DNA from: Firmicutes bacterium UBA3936
GTDB taxonomy: Bacteria; Bacillota; Dethiobacteria; Dethiobacterales; Dethiobacteraceae
DNA: 18,930 nucleotides
NCBI GenBank assembly: GCA_002385745.1
Contig: DGEC01000095.1
Location: 443 to 19,372, forward strand
Reading direction: 5' to 3'
In this document: positions 1-6,892 of the stretch, in pieces
How the letters are laid out: each line of letters begins with the position of its first letter
Numbering within the stretch: the first letter of the stretch is position 1
Made by a program: the position numbers and the translations under genes
Notes under the pieces: model-generated
Databases searched by the model: none
Told to the model about the DNA's origin: nothing
The model's input: only the letters and a program-made list of their open reading frames with translations

Positions 1-386
1 GTGCAATACCAGCCCTCATACTTGGCCTTATAGATGTCCCCCTGATCATAGAACCTCTGAAATATTTTTTGCACTGCCTTTACATGCCTTTCCTCGGTAG
101 TGCGTATGAAATCATCATAGGAAATATCCAGCAGTGCCCATAAATCTTTTATCCAGGCAACAATTTCATCAACAAACTGCTGCGGTTCTTTGCCGGCTTC
201 CCGGGCGCGGCGCTCTATTTTTTGTCCGTGTTCATCCGTACCGGTTAGGAAATGGACACGGTAACCTGTTAGTCGCTTAAAGCGGGCCATGGCATCGGCA
301 GCCACCGTTGTATAGGAATGACCTATATGCAGCTTATCGCTGGGATAATAAATGGGTGTAGTGATATAAAAGGTTTTTTTCTCCAT
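1..386 (-). CDS. metG: Methionyl-tRNA synthetase, N-terminal part (runs off window)
   Basis: Charges tRNA-Met with methionine in the cytoplasm. The first 128 residues are visible and begin MEKKTFYITTPIYYPSDKLH. The class I nucleotide-binding signature HIGH is at residues 20-23, followed by the FLTGTDEHGQKIE motif typical of MetRS. The visible part ends in GWYC, the first cysteine of the zinc-binding knuckle insertion. The ATG start at 386 is preceded by a good ribosome binding site (AAGGAG at about 395-400, minus strand). An ATG 4 bases upstream is in another frame. The gene lies next to divergent abrB and downstream of rsmI, as in B. subtilis (metS). The leader is only about 40 nt from the predicted start site, too short for a T-box. 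The rest of the catalytic domain and the KMSKS loop lie beyond the left edge. Confidence 0.95.
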   Translation of the reverse strand, partial: MEKKTFYITTPIYYPSDKLHIGHSYTTVAADAMARFKRLTGYRVHFLTGTDEHGQKIERRAREAGKEPQQFVDEIVAWIKDLWALLDISYDDFIRTTEERHVKAVQKIFQRFYDQGDIYKAKYEGWYC

Positions 387-432
387 ACATACTCTCCTTC
401 TTGTAAACTTTGCCGCCGTTGTCAATTATTTT

Positions 433-461
433 ATTATAGCAAGGAAAAATATGTTCTGCAA
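433..461 (-). promoter_or_regulatory. Probable sigma-A promoter of metG
   Basis: On the minus strand, TTGCAG (461-456) and TATAAT (438-433) are separated by 17 bases. A TGC immediately precedes the -10 box, giving an extended -10 promoter. Predicted start is near 426, leaving a leader of about 40 nt before the metG ATG. The -10 is perfect and the -35 matches at only three positions. Confidence 0.6.
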
Positions 462-518
462 GGCAGCCTGATTTATCTGCTAAATTTGCGAATTTAATTA
501 ATTTATTGCAAAAAATGC

Positions 519-547
519 TTGTTTTAGCTGTCAATTGCTGGTATAAT
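519..547 (+). promoter_or_regulatory. Probable sigma-A promoter of abrB
   Basis: TTGTTT (519-524) and TATAAT (542-547) are separated by 17 bases, with TGG directly before the -10 (TGGTATAAT), an extended -10. Predicted start is near 554. The stretch upstream (about 461-518) is very A+T-rich. AbrB proteins bind such DNA and repress their own genes, so autoregulation here is plausible but inferred. Confidence 0.65.
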
Positions 548-581
548 AATCTTGTCGAACTATGTTGAACGGGGGGAAGTT

Positions 582-827
582 GTGTTGAAATCAACAGGAA
601 TCGTAAGAAAAGTTGACGAACTTGGTCGTATAGTAATTCCCATTGAGCTGCGCCGGACACTGGGTATTGATGTCAAAGATTCATTGGAAATTTACGTTGA
701 CAATGAACGCATCATCCTCAAAAAGTACGAGCCGGCCTGTCTTTTTTGCGGGAACGCCGACAATGTCAAGCATTACAAAGGCCGCATCGTCTGTGAGGAG
801 TGCATAAAAGAGATGGCCAGGGAATAA
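582..827 (+). CDS. abrB: AbrB-family transition-state regulator with C-terminal CxxC pair
   Basis: A DNA-binding global regulator that in Bacillus represses post-exponential and sporulation genes during growth. The first 50 residues are the AbrB swapped-hairpin DNA-binding domain: KSTGIVRKVDELGRIVIPIE, then RRTLGI and LEIYVDNERIILKKY, almost identical to B. subtilis AbrB. The C-terminal half differs. It carries CLFC (Cys53, Cys56) and CEEC (Cys71, Cys74), a likely four-cysteine zinc site in place of the Bacillus dimerisation tail. Length is 81 aa. The GTG at 582 is preferred because GGGGGG (571-576) lies 5 bases upstream. The adjacent TTG at 585 is also possible, and an in-frame TTG at 552 has no ribosome binding site. 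Transcribed opposite to its neighbours, as in B. subtilis. Confidence 0.93.
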   Translation: MLKSTGIVRKVDELGRIVIPIELRRTLGIDVKDSLEIYVDNERIILKKYEPACLFCGNADNVKHYKGRIVCEECIKEMARE

Positions 828-853
828 GGGCGCACTGCCCTTATTCTTTTTTT
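822..853 (+). terminator. Intrinsic terminator of abrB overlapping both flanking stop codons
   Basis: A perfect 10-bp stem, GAATAAGGGC (822-831) with GCCCTTATTC (837-846), has a 5-nt loop and is followed by seven T (847-853). The left arm contains the abrB stop TAA (825-827) and the right arm contains the rsmI stop (841-843, minus strand). The T-tract is only on the plus-strand side, so it should end abrB transcripts. On the minus strand the hairpin forms but is followed by CCTGGCC, so rsmI read-through is expected. Confidence 0.9.
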
Positions 854-1668
854 ATAAGCAAGTTGTATATTTCATTGCGGGATCCTCCTGTAAGCTGCGC
901 TATTTTACGGGCGGCTTCCCGCACGGAAAACCCTTCTTCCAAAAGCTTGACAGCCATGCCGAGCAGTTCTTCCCGGGATCTCTCATTTTTTTGCAAACGG
1001 GGAGACAAAAGCACCGTAATTTCCCCGCGGGGCTCATGCTCTTCGAAGTAGCGCCATATTTCTTCCAGGCTGCCGTGGTGATACTGTTCGTGCAGTTTGG
1101 TCAGCTCCCGCGCCACAACCACCCGGCGCTCACTGTCTGCTTCTTTCAGGGCGGCCAGGGTTTTTCTTAAACGGTGGGGAGCCTCATAAAAAATAACGGT
1201 TTTATCCTCTGCCAGCATTTTGGCGAGGACTTCTTTTTTTTGTTTACCCTTTGGCGGGAGAAACCCGTAAAAAACAAAAGGTACCGCCGGCAAGCCGGAA
1301 GCCACGAGGGCCGTTACCGCCGCAACGGGACCGGGCAGGGAATAAACAGTGATCTTTTGCCGCAGCGCTTCCCGGATCAGCTCTTCACCGGGATCGGATA
1401 AAACCGGTGTGCCTGCATCACTTACCAGGGCTACGTTTTCTCCCCGCAGCAGCCGGTCTATTATTTCCTCAGTTCTTTTTGCCCGGCTGTGTTCATGATA
1501 ACTGATCAGCGGTGTGTGAATATCAAAATGGCTCAACAGCTTACGGGTGCGGCGAGTATCCTCTGCAGCAATAACCTGCACTTCACGGAGTGTTTTTAGT
1601 ACCCGCAGGGTAATATCATCCAGGTTGCCAAGGGGCGTCGGGCATAGATAAAGACTTCCCCGTTCCAT
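841..1668 (-). CDS. rsmI: 16S rRNA (cytidine-1402-2'-O)-methyltransferase RsmI
   Basis: SAM-dependent enzyme that 2'-O-methylates C1402 in the decoding centre of 16S rRNA. The 275-aa protein is full length for the family and has the tetrapyrrole-methylase fold. LYLCPTPLGNLDDITLR is at residues 6-22, AEDTRRTRKLL at 35-45 and LVSDAGTPVLSDPG at 81-94, the family's glycine-rich cofactor loop. A basic helical tail (REAARKIAQLTGGSRNEIYN) ends the protein. The ATG at 1668 follows GAGGTGA with good spacing. It precedes metG and follows the ricT/holB block in the same order as B. subtilis, but here the Mur-ligase gene separates it from ricT. Its last codons lie in the terminator stem. Confidence 0.95.
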   Translation of the reverse strand: MERGSLYLCPTPLGNLDDITLRVLKTLREVQVIAAEDTRRTRKLLSHFDIHTPLISYHEHSRAKRTEEIIDRLLRGENVALVSDAGTPVLSDPGEELIREALRQKITVYSLPGPVAAVTALVASGLPAVPFVFYGFLPPKGKQKKEVLAKMLAEDKTVIFYEAPHRLRKTLAALKEADSERRVVVARELTKLHEQYHHGSLEEIWRYFEEHEPRGEITVLLSPRLQKNERSREELLGMAVKLLEEGFSVREAARKIAQLTGGSRNEIYNLLIKKE

Positions 1669-1747
1669 AATTCACCTCAAGTCTGCAATACATAAGAAAC
1701 AGTTGCTTCACAAACACTAAAAAGCAAAACATTAAAGGAGCAAAGTT

Positions 1748-2965
1748 ATGGCACTTCATCAGGAGAGCAGGCCGATGATCGGGTTTTCCGGAACCAATGG
1801 GAAAACCAGCGCTATACTGATGACGAATTTCATATTGGAGCAGTGTGGTCTGAAACCGGCTTCTCTGAGCACCTGGTTGGGGCCGAAAAAATTCCAGCAA
1901 TTCAGGGAAAAGGCAAAGGACAGTGACTGCCTGCTGGTTGAAGTACCCTACGATGCTCTGCGCCTGAAACAGATAACCGGCAATATTTTTCAAGGCGGAA
2001 CCTTGACAAATATCTCTCTAGACCACTTAAGTTTTTGCCGCACACCGGAACAATATACGGCTGCAAAAATTACTTTTATAAACGAGCTGCCCGGTAATGC
2101 AAAAATTATAATCAACGCCGATGACCCCATGGCGCTGGCCGCTGTACCTGAAAAAAACGGCGATTTCCTCATTTATGCCACGGAATACCCGCGGGCTATG
2201 GTCTTTGCCGACAATATCCGCTGCCGGCGTTCGTATTCTTCCTTTCGCCTGACTGTCAATGAAGAACTGTATGGTTTTGCCGGCAAGCCCGCCGCTCCTG
2301 GCTCCGCCCCTGTCCTCCTGCGCCCGGCGGGACGCCATAATGTAGCAAATGCCCTTTTAGCAGCCACAGTCTCCCTCCTCTTTGTTCCCGACCTGCAGGC
2401 GGTTGCCAGGGCCCTGTGTCTTTTTCCGGGCATCAGAAGGAATATGGAGTTTTTTTCTGTCAATCAGCAGCCCGTTATTGATGATGCAGGAAAAAACCCC
2501 GCTGCCATCCGGGCGGTTCTTTCCACTGCGGAAAGCTATGGCTGTCAAAGAATCCTGATGCTGCACGGCATCTACGGCGGCGCCGGCAAAACACTTAATA
2601 TGTGCAATGCCCGTGAACTGGCGGCCTGGCTAAAAAGGAATCCTGCAAACATGCTCTTTGTTACCCGCAGTATGCATCACTGCAAGAGCAGACATCAGGT
2701 CCGGCTCAGCGAGGAAAAGGCATTCCTGGAAGAATTGAAAACATCCGGTGTCGAATTCGCTTATTACCCCGACCTTCCTGATGCCCTTGACAGCTTGCTT
2801 GCCCACGCTGCAAAGGGTGATTTGCTCCTTCTGCTGGGCGGCCCGGTCTTAAACCGGGCCCGGGAGTTAATTTCCGGCAGCACTGGCAAATACGAAAGTT
2901 ACTTGCCGGAGCCGCTGCCAATCAGTCCCCGGACAAATGCAGCCATCCCCCACAACCCCTCATAA
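1748..2965 (+). CDS. Stand-alone Mur-ligase-like ATP-dependent amide ligase (MurE-like, lacks UDP-binding domain)
   Basis: Predicted ATP-grasping ligase of the Mur/FPGS superfamily, 405 aa; the substrate is not known. Motifs run in MurE order: P-loop SGTNGKTS (14-21), EVPYDAL (65-71, aligning with MurE EVSSHAL), LTNISLDHL (86-94, like TNLTRDHL), INADDP (122-127), GRHNVANAL (195-203) and IDDAGKNPAAI (244-254) at the place of MurE's DYAHTPDAL. It starts directly before the P-loop, so the N-terminal UDP-MurNAc-binding domain of true MurE (about 490 aa) is missing, as in CapB, CphA and MurT relatives. No GatD partner is nearby, and the CxxC pairs of MurT are not apparent. The ATG at 1748 follows AGGAG at good spacing. 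It is an isolated plus-strand gene between ricT and rsmI. Superfamily call is firm; function is open. Confidence 0.85.
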   Translation: MALHQESRPMIGFSGTNGKTSAILMTNFILEQCGLKPASLSTWLGPKKFQQFREKAKDSDCLLVEVPYDALRLKQITGNIFQGGTLTNISLDHLSFCRTPEQYTAAKITFINELPGNAKIIINADDPMALAAVPEKNGDFLIYATEYPRAMVFADNIRCRRSYSSFRLTVNEELYGFAGKPAAPGSAPVLLRPAGRHNVANALLAATVSLLFVPDLQAVARALCLFPGIRRNMEFFSVNQQPVIDDAGKNPAAIRAVLSTAESYGCQRILMLHGIYGGAGKTLNMCNARELAAWLKRNPANMLFVTRSMHHCKSRHQVRLSEEKAFLEELKTSGVEFAYYPDLPDALDSLLAHAAKGDLLLLLGGPVLNRARELISGSTGKYESYLPEPLPISPRTNAAIPHNPS

Positions 2966-2970
2966 GCGGT

Positions 2971-3711
2971 TTAGGACAAGTCATCGTCGCTGATAATAAG
3001 TATATCTTCTTCTGGCTCTTCATCTTTTTCCACATCTTCTCCCTCTGCGCCGTTTTTAGACAACCGCTCAATCTCATAGGCATCGGATTCAAAACGCAGA
3101 CAGCACATCAGACGGCCGCAAACACCGGATATCTTTGTCGGGTTTAATGACAGGTTCTGGTCTTTGGCCATCCGGATAGAAACAGGTTCAAATTCACCCA
3201 AAAAAGTATGGCAGCAAAGTACACGGCCGCAGGGCCCCAACCCGCCAATCATTTTTGATTCATCCCGGACGCCGATCTGGCGCAATTCAATCCGGGTACG
3301 GAAAATAGCAGCCAAATCCTTTACCAGTTCCCGGAAATCAACCCTGCCGTCCGCCGTGAAATAAAAAATAACCTTGGAACGGTCAAAAGTATACTCAACG
3401 TCAACCAGCTTCATCTCCAAACCATGTTCGGCAATTTTTTGCAGGCAGATATCAAAGGCTTCTTCTTCTTTTTGCCGGTTGCTTAAAAGCTGTTGACAGT
3501 CTTCCTCCGTGGCAGCCCGGATTACCTGCTTCAGCGGCTGAACCAGCTCTTCATCCGGAATTTCTTTTGGCCCAACAACAACTTCGCCGAATTCCTGTCC
3601 CCGTGATGTTTCAACGATTACAAAGTCTCCCTTTTGCAAATCTATGTCGTTGGGAGCAAAATAATATATTTTACCGGCTTTTTTAAACCGTACTCCTACC
3701 ACTGTCTGCAT
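2971..3711 (-). CDS. ricT: RicT (YaaT), PSP1-domain Fe-S protein of the Ric/Y complex
   Basis: In B. subtilis RicT joins RicA and RicF in a complex that carries Fe-S clusters, assists RNase Y-dependent mRNA maturation and promotes sporulation, competence and biofilm formation. The 246-aa product begins MQTVVGVRFKKAGKIYYFAP and has the PSP1 core. The cysteine motifs are GPCGRVLCC (Cys161, 166, 167) and CGRLMCC (Cys198, 203, 204), the expected cluster ligands. The C-terminus is very acidic. The ATG at 3711 has a strong AAGGAGG ribosome binding site, and its start overlaps the 3' end of holB by 29 bases, suggesting coupled translation. The holB-ricT order is conserved in Firmicutes; yabA, usually next, is absent. 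Confidence 0.95.
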   Translation of the reverse strand: MQTVVGVRFKKAGKIYYFAPNDIDLQKGDFVIVETSRGQEFGEVVVGPKEIPDEELVQPLKQVIRAATEEDCQQLLSNRQKEEEAFDICLQKIAEHGLEMKLVDVEYTFDRSKVIFYFTADGRVDFRELVKDLAAIFRTRIELRQIGVRDESKMIGGLGPCGRVLCCHTFLGEFEPVSIRMAKDQNLSLNPTKISGVCGRLMCCLRFESDAYEIERLSKNGAEGEDVEKDEEPEEDILIISDDDLS

Positions 3712-4684
3712 GCGTCAATACCTCCTTAATTTCCACCAGGGCTCTTTCCAGCAAGATGCGGACATTAACAGGCTTTTGCATGTCTTTAAGCAGGGACAAA
3801 GCTATGCGCAAAGCCGTCCGGCAGGCGCGGGGCGGCCATTTGGCGGCAAGATCGTCCGGCAACTGCAAGCTTGCGCTCATTAGCAGGCCTTCCGGTTCAG
3901 AAACACTCTGCCGGACAAGCAGATCCCGCAAAACCAGGGCGGCCGCATCCACTAAGCCAGGCAGTTCTCTCTCTTCTGCCAGCTCGGCAGACAAGAGACT
4001 GACGGTATCTGTCTCCGCAAGCCTGGACAAATAATCAACGGCTTTATCATAAAGGGCCTGCCGGGCTGTTTTATCCGCCAAAAGCATTGCCCGCCCGGGG
4101 ATGCCCTCGGACCATGCCAATATCTCGGCAAGGGAAGCCTGCTCTTCCAGGCCCCTTTCCGCCAACAGCTTCTCCATGCTTTCCTTATCCAGCCGGCTTA
4201 CGGCGTAAAGCTGGCAGCGGGAAGCCACCGTAGAGGGAAGAGCGGCCGGGTGCCACGCCAATAAAATAAAAACCGATGTTTCCGGCGGTTCTTCCAGTAT
4301 TTTTAACAGACTGTTGGCTGCCTCCTCCGTCATGGTATCGGCCTTTTCCAGAATAAAAACCTGAAGGCGACCTTCCTGCGGCTGCAAGTAAGCCTGTCTT
4401 TTCAAGTTGCGAATCTGCTCCAATTTTATGGTTTTTCCGTTGGGAGCAAGCCATATTATATCAGGGTGGGTTTTTTGCAATACCTTCCGGCAGGAGGAAC
4501 AATCGCCGCATGGTTTTGTTCCTGCAGCTGTACAGTTCAGGGCAGCGGCCAGAACCCGGGCAAAGGTTTTCTTTCCAATGCCTTCCGGTCCGTAAAACAG
4601 GTAGGCGTGGGCTGTCTGCCGGGAGCTTATGGCCTTCTGCATGGCATTTACCAGTTCCCGACGGCCGTAAATTGTTTCCCACAT
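3683..4684 (-). CDS. holB: DNA polymerase III subunit delta'
   Basis: Clamp-loader subunit that works with gamma/tau and delta to load the beta clamp during replication. The 333-aa protein has the AAA+ layout: a Walker A-like loop GPEGIGKKT (32-40), four zinc-binding cysteines (Cys51, 59, 62, 65), the segment SLLKILEEPPE, and VASRCQ in sensor position. The C-terminal part is the less conserved collar domain. The ATG at 4684 has a weak GGGGT site 8 bases upstream. It lies downstream of tmk as in B. subtilis, but yaaQ and yaaR, which separate them there, are missing. Confidence 0.92.
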   Translation of the reverse strand: MWETIYGRRELVNAMQKAISSRQTAHAYLFYGPEGIGKKTFARVLAAALNCTAAGTKPCGDCSSCRKVLQKTHPDIIWLAPNGKTIKLEQIRNLKRQAYLQPQEGRLQVFILEKADTMTEEAANSLLKILEEPPETSVFILLAWHPAALPSTVASRCQLYAVSRLDKESMEKLLAERGLEEQASLAEILAWSEGIPGRAMLLADKTARQALYDKAVDYLSRLAETDTVSLLSAELAEERELPGLVDAAALVLRDLLVRQSVSEPEGLLMSASLQLPDDLAAKWPPRACRTALRIALSLLKDMQKPVNVRILLERALVEIKEVLTHADSGRSTV

Positions 4685-4709
4685 TTCGCATTACCCCATT
4701 TTTCATACT

Positions 4710-4718
4710 ATTATACCA
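4710..4718 (-). promoter_or_regulatory. Possible internal promoter before holB (extended -10)
   Basis: On the minus strand TGGTATAAT lies in the 47-base tmk-holB gap, a perfect -10 with the TGn extension. No convincing -35 is present at 17 bases. Predicted start is near 4703, about 20 nt before the holB ATG. It could supplement read-through from tmk. Confidence 0.45.
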
Positions 4719-4731
4719 CAAATCTGTCTGC

Positions 4732-5355
4732 TCAACGCCGGGCTGCCAGGTGCCGGGACATATATTCCCATATCTCGGAAAAGACTTCCTCAGGGGATCG
4801 GCAGGCATCAATAATATGCACACGATGAGGGAATTTTTCGGCCAGCGCCAAAAATCCCTCCCTGACACGCCTGTGGAAGGCCAGTGTTTTTTGTTCCATC
4901 CGGTCCCGCGCCGGCTGCCTGGCCCGGCTTTCTTCAGGAGACAAATCAAGAACAAATGTTAGATCCGGCAGGCAGCCGTCAACAGCCTGCCGGTTTATCT
5001 GCCAAACAAAATCATAGTCCAGGCCGCCTCCCGCCGCCTGGTAGGCCAGGCTGGAATCTAGGAAGCGGTCGCAAATAACCAGCTTATTTTGTTGTAGGGC
5101 GGGTCTAATTACATCATGCACCAGTTGAGCCCTGGAAGCAGCATACAGTAAAGCTTCCGTTAAAACCGTCATTTCACTGTAACAAGGATCCAGCAAAAGC
5201 ATACGGATGGCATCCCCCACCGGAGTGCCTCCCGGTTCCTTGGTAACAATGGCATCCAGTCCCAACTGCCGTGCTTTTTCCTCTATCAAGGCAATCTGGG
5301 TCGTTTTCCCGGCGCCGTCCAATCCTTCCAGCGTAATAAACAGTCCTTTTTTCAT
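4732..5355 (-). CDS. tmk: Thymidylate kinase
   Basis: Phosphorylates dTMP to dTDP in dTTP synthesis. The 207-aa product has the P-loop GLDGAGKTT (11-19), KEPGGTPVGDAIR (39-51), the substrate motif DRFLDSSLAYQ (96-106) and the LID-region arginines around 144-152 (SRARQPARDR). The ATG at 5355 is chosen because GAGGTG sits 6 bases upstream and the protein then begins MKKGLFITLEG, as in the family. An in-frame ATG at 5379 would add eight residues but lies inside the upstream decarboxylase gene and has no ribosome binding site. The start is only 10 bases after the decarboxylase stop, so the two are probably co-transcribed. Confidence 0.95.
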   Translation of the reverse strand: MKKGLFITLEGLDGAGKTTQIALIEEKARQLGLDAIVTKEPGGTPVGDAIRMLLLDPCYSEMTVLTEALLYAASRAQLVHDVIRPALQQNKLVICDRFLDSSLAYQAAGGGLDYDFVWQINRQAVDGCLPDLTFVLDLSPEESRARQPARDRMEQKTLAFHRRVREGFLALAEKFPHRVHIIDACRSPEEVFSEIWEYMSRHLAARR

Positions 5356-5365
5356 TCCATTCACC

Positions 5366-6775
5366 TCATTGGCAGACATTGATTCTTCCCAGGCTGTCTA
5401 TCCCCTGAAAAACAACACCGTACTGCCGGGCAGCAATTAAATATTCGGCAATTTCTGCCGTTATTCTTTCTCCCGGCAAAAGAAGCGGGATACCCGGGGG
5501 AGAACAGACAACAGCCTCCGCCGCTACATCCCCTACCGCTTCTTCCAGCTTAACAGGCTTTGCAGGACGGAAATAGACTTCCCGCGGCAAACAGACCGGC
5601 GGCGGCGGAGGGGGAAGCGGTCTGTCAAAGGTCTGTGCCATTTCCGAAAACGGCATTCCGGCCAAAATCCCGGCCAGCTGACCGGTCCATTCAACTTTGT
5701 ATCCCGGAGAAACTATAGCCAGCAAGTGATGGGGATTGTACAGCTCCACCTCTATTCCCTGCTCTGAAAGATGCCTGCCCAGGGCAAGTCCGCAGATACC
5801 CGCCCGGGCTGCCAGTACGGTGATGCGGGTCTCATCAAGGTCAAAACCGGACTGCCTGGCCTCCCGGCGTTCAAAAAGGGGGAGGAAATCTCTAAGGACG
5901 CGCCTCAATCCGGCAGCCATTCTCAGCATTTCAGCCGTTGTTTTTGCTCCCCGCAAAGCCATTTCCCTTCTTACAGCATCAAGGGTAGCCAAAAGCGGAT
6001 AAGAAGGGCTGCTTGTCTGCACCTCCTGAACCGCCCGGCGCAGGCGTTTTCTATCTATCCGCTCCCCGTGGCAGTGCAAAACCGCTCCGGGGGTTAAAGC
6101 TCCCAGTGTCTTATGCCAGCTTTGTACCCGTAAATCACAGTAAGGACCGGCGGGTTCCGGCAAGTCTTGCGAAAAAGCAAAATGGGCACCGTGAGCTTCA
6201 TCGACAAGCAGGAGAGCACGGGCCTCCCTTGTCAGCTCTGCAATAGCCGCCAAATCGGCGGCAACACCGTAATAGCTGGGTGAAGTAATAAAAACTGCCT
6301 TTGCCTGCGGGAAACGCCGCAACCCGTCTCTCACCGCTTCAGCCGTGACATTAAGGGGCATTCCGCCGGCTTCAGCCACCGGCAGATAGCGGGGCTCCGC
6401 ACCTGTGAAGGCCAGCGCTTCCAAGTGGGATCTGTGGGCATTGCGGCCGATTAAAATAATATCGCCGGGGTTGCAGACGGCGCGAATCATGGCCCGGACG
6501 CCGGCACTGGCCCCGTTTACCAGGAAAAAAGTCTCAGCGGCTCCAAAGGCACGGGCAGCAAGCATCTGGGCACGGGCAATTATCCCGCCCGGTTCCGCAA
6601 GATCATCCAGTCCGGGAAGCTCGGTAAGGTCATACCGTGCCCAGGCAGCAAATTCCCCCTGCAGTGGCGGAGGCAGGCCCGCCCCTCCGCAGTGGGCCGG
6701 TACATGCAGCCAGATATGCTCTTTTTTTTGATACTTCTTCAGTTTATCCCAGATAGGTGCCTTGTTTTGCTCCAT
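5366..6775 (-). CDS. Orn/Lys/Arg decarboxylase family PLP enzyme (YaaO-like)
   Basis: Fold-type I pyridoxal-phosphate enzyme of the basic amino-acid decarboxylase family, probably acting on arginine, lysine or ornithine to make a polyamine precursor; the substrate cannot be read from sequence. At 469 aa it matches the short Firmicute forms without an N-terminal wing domain. Visible motifs are FFLVNGASAGVRAMI (83-97), VFITSPSYYGVAADL (161-175), VDEAHGAH (191-198) with the cofactor-ring aspartate, and SWHKTLGALTPGAVL, whose Lys222 should form the Schiff base. A proline run (PLPPPPPPV) marks the linker to the C-terminal domain. The ATG at 6775 has only a poor ribosome binding site. The position before tmk matches yaaO in B. 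subtilis. Confidence 0.88.
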   Translation of the reverse strand: MEQNKAPIWDKLKKYQKKEHIWLHVPAHCGGAGLPPPLQGEFAAWARYDLTELPGLDDLAEPGGIIARAQMLAARAFGAAETFFLVNGASAGVRAMIRAVCNPGDIILIGRNAHRSHLEALAFTGAEPRYLPVAEAGGMPLNVTAEAVRDGLRRFPQAKAVFITSPSYYGVAADLAAIAELTREARALLLVDEAHGAHFAFSQDLPEPAGPYCDLRVQSWHKTLGALTPGAVLHCHGERIDRKRLRRAVQEVQTSSPSYPLLATLDAVRREMALRGAKTTAEMLRMAAGLRRVLRDFLPLFERREARQSGFDLDETRITVLAARAGICGLALGRHLSEQGIEVELYNPHHLLAIVSPGYKVEWTGQLAGILAGMPFSEMAQTFDRPLPPPPPPVCLPREVYFRPAKPVKLEEAVGDVAAEAVVCSPPGIPLLLPGERITAEIAEYLIAARQYGVVFQGIDSLGRINVCQ

Positions 6776-6825
6776 AGTTTGTCTTGTTCAACAAAAAACA
6801 GCAATACCCTGCCTGATTAGAAACG

Positions 6826-6855
6826 GCAAATAATAAATGCCGGTTTTACCCGGCA
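6826..6855 (-). terminator. Likely guaB terminator (weak)
   Basis: Read on the minus strand, TGCCGG (6855-6850), a 6-nt loop and CCGGCA (6843-6838) form a 6-bp G+C-rich stem. It is followed by TTTATTATTT, a broken T-tract. It lies about 38 bases after the guaB stop, and some read-through into the decarboxylase gene is likely. Confidence 0.5.
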
Positions 6856-6892
6856 GCAGTACAGCAGAAAATCCTTTAACGGCAGGAGACTA

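Noticed and set aside
387..551. Possible T-box or other leader RNA upstream of metG
   Set aside because: The predicted metG leader is about 40 nt, there is no T-box consensus (TGGNACCGCG-like), and the space is shared with the abrB promoter.
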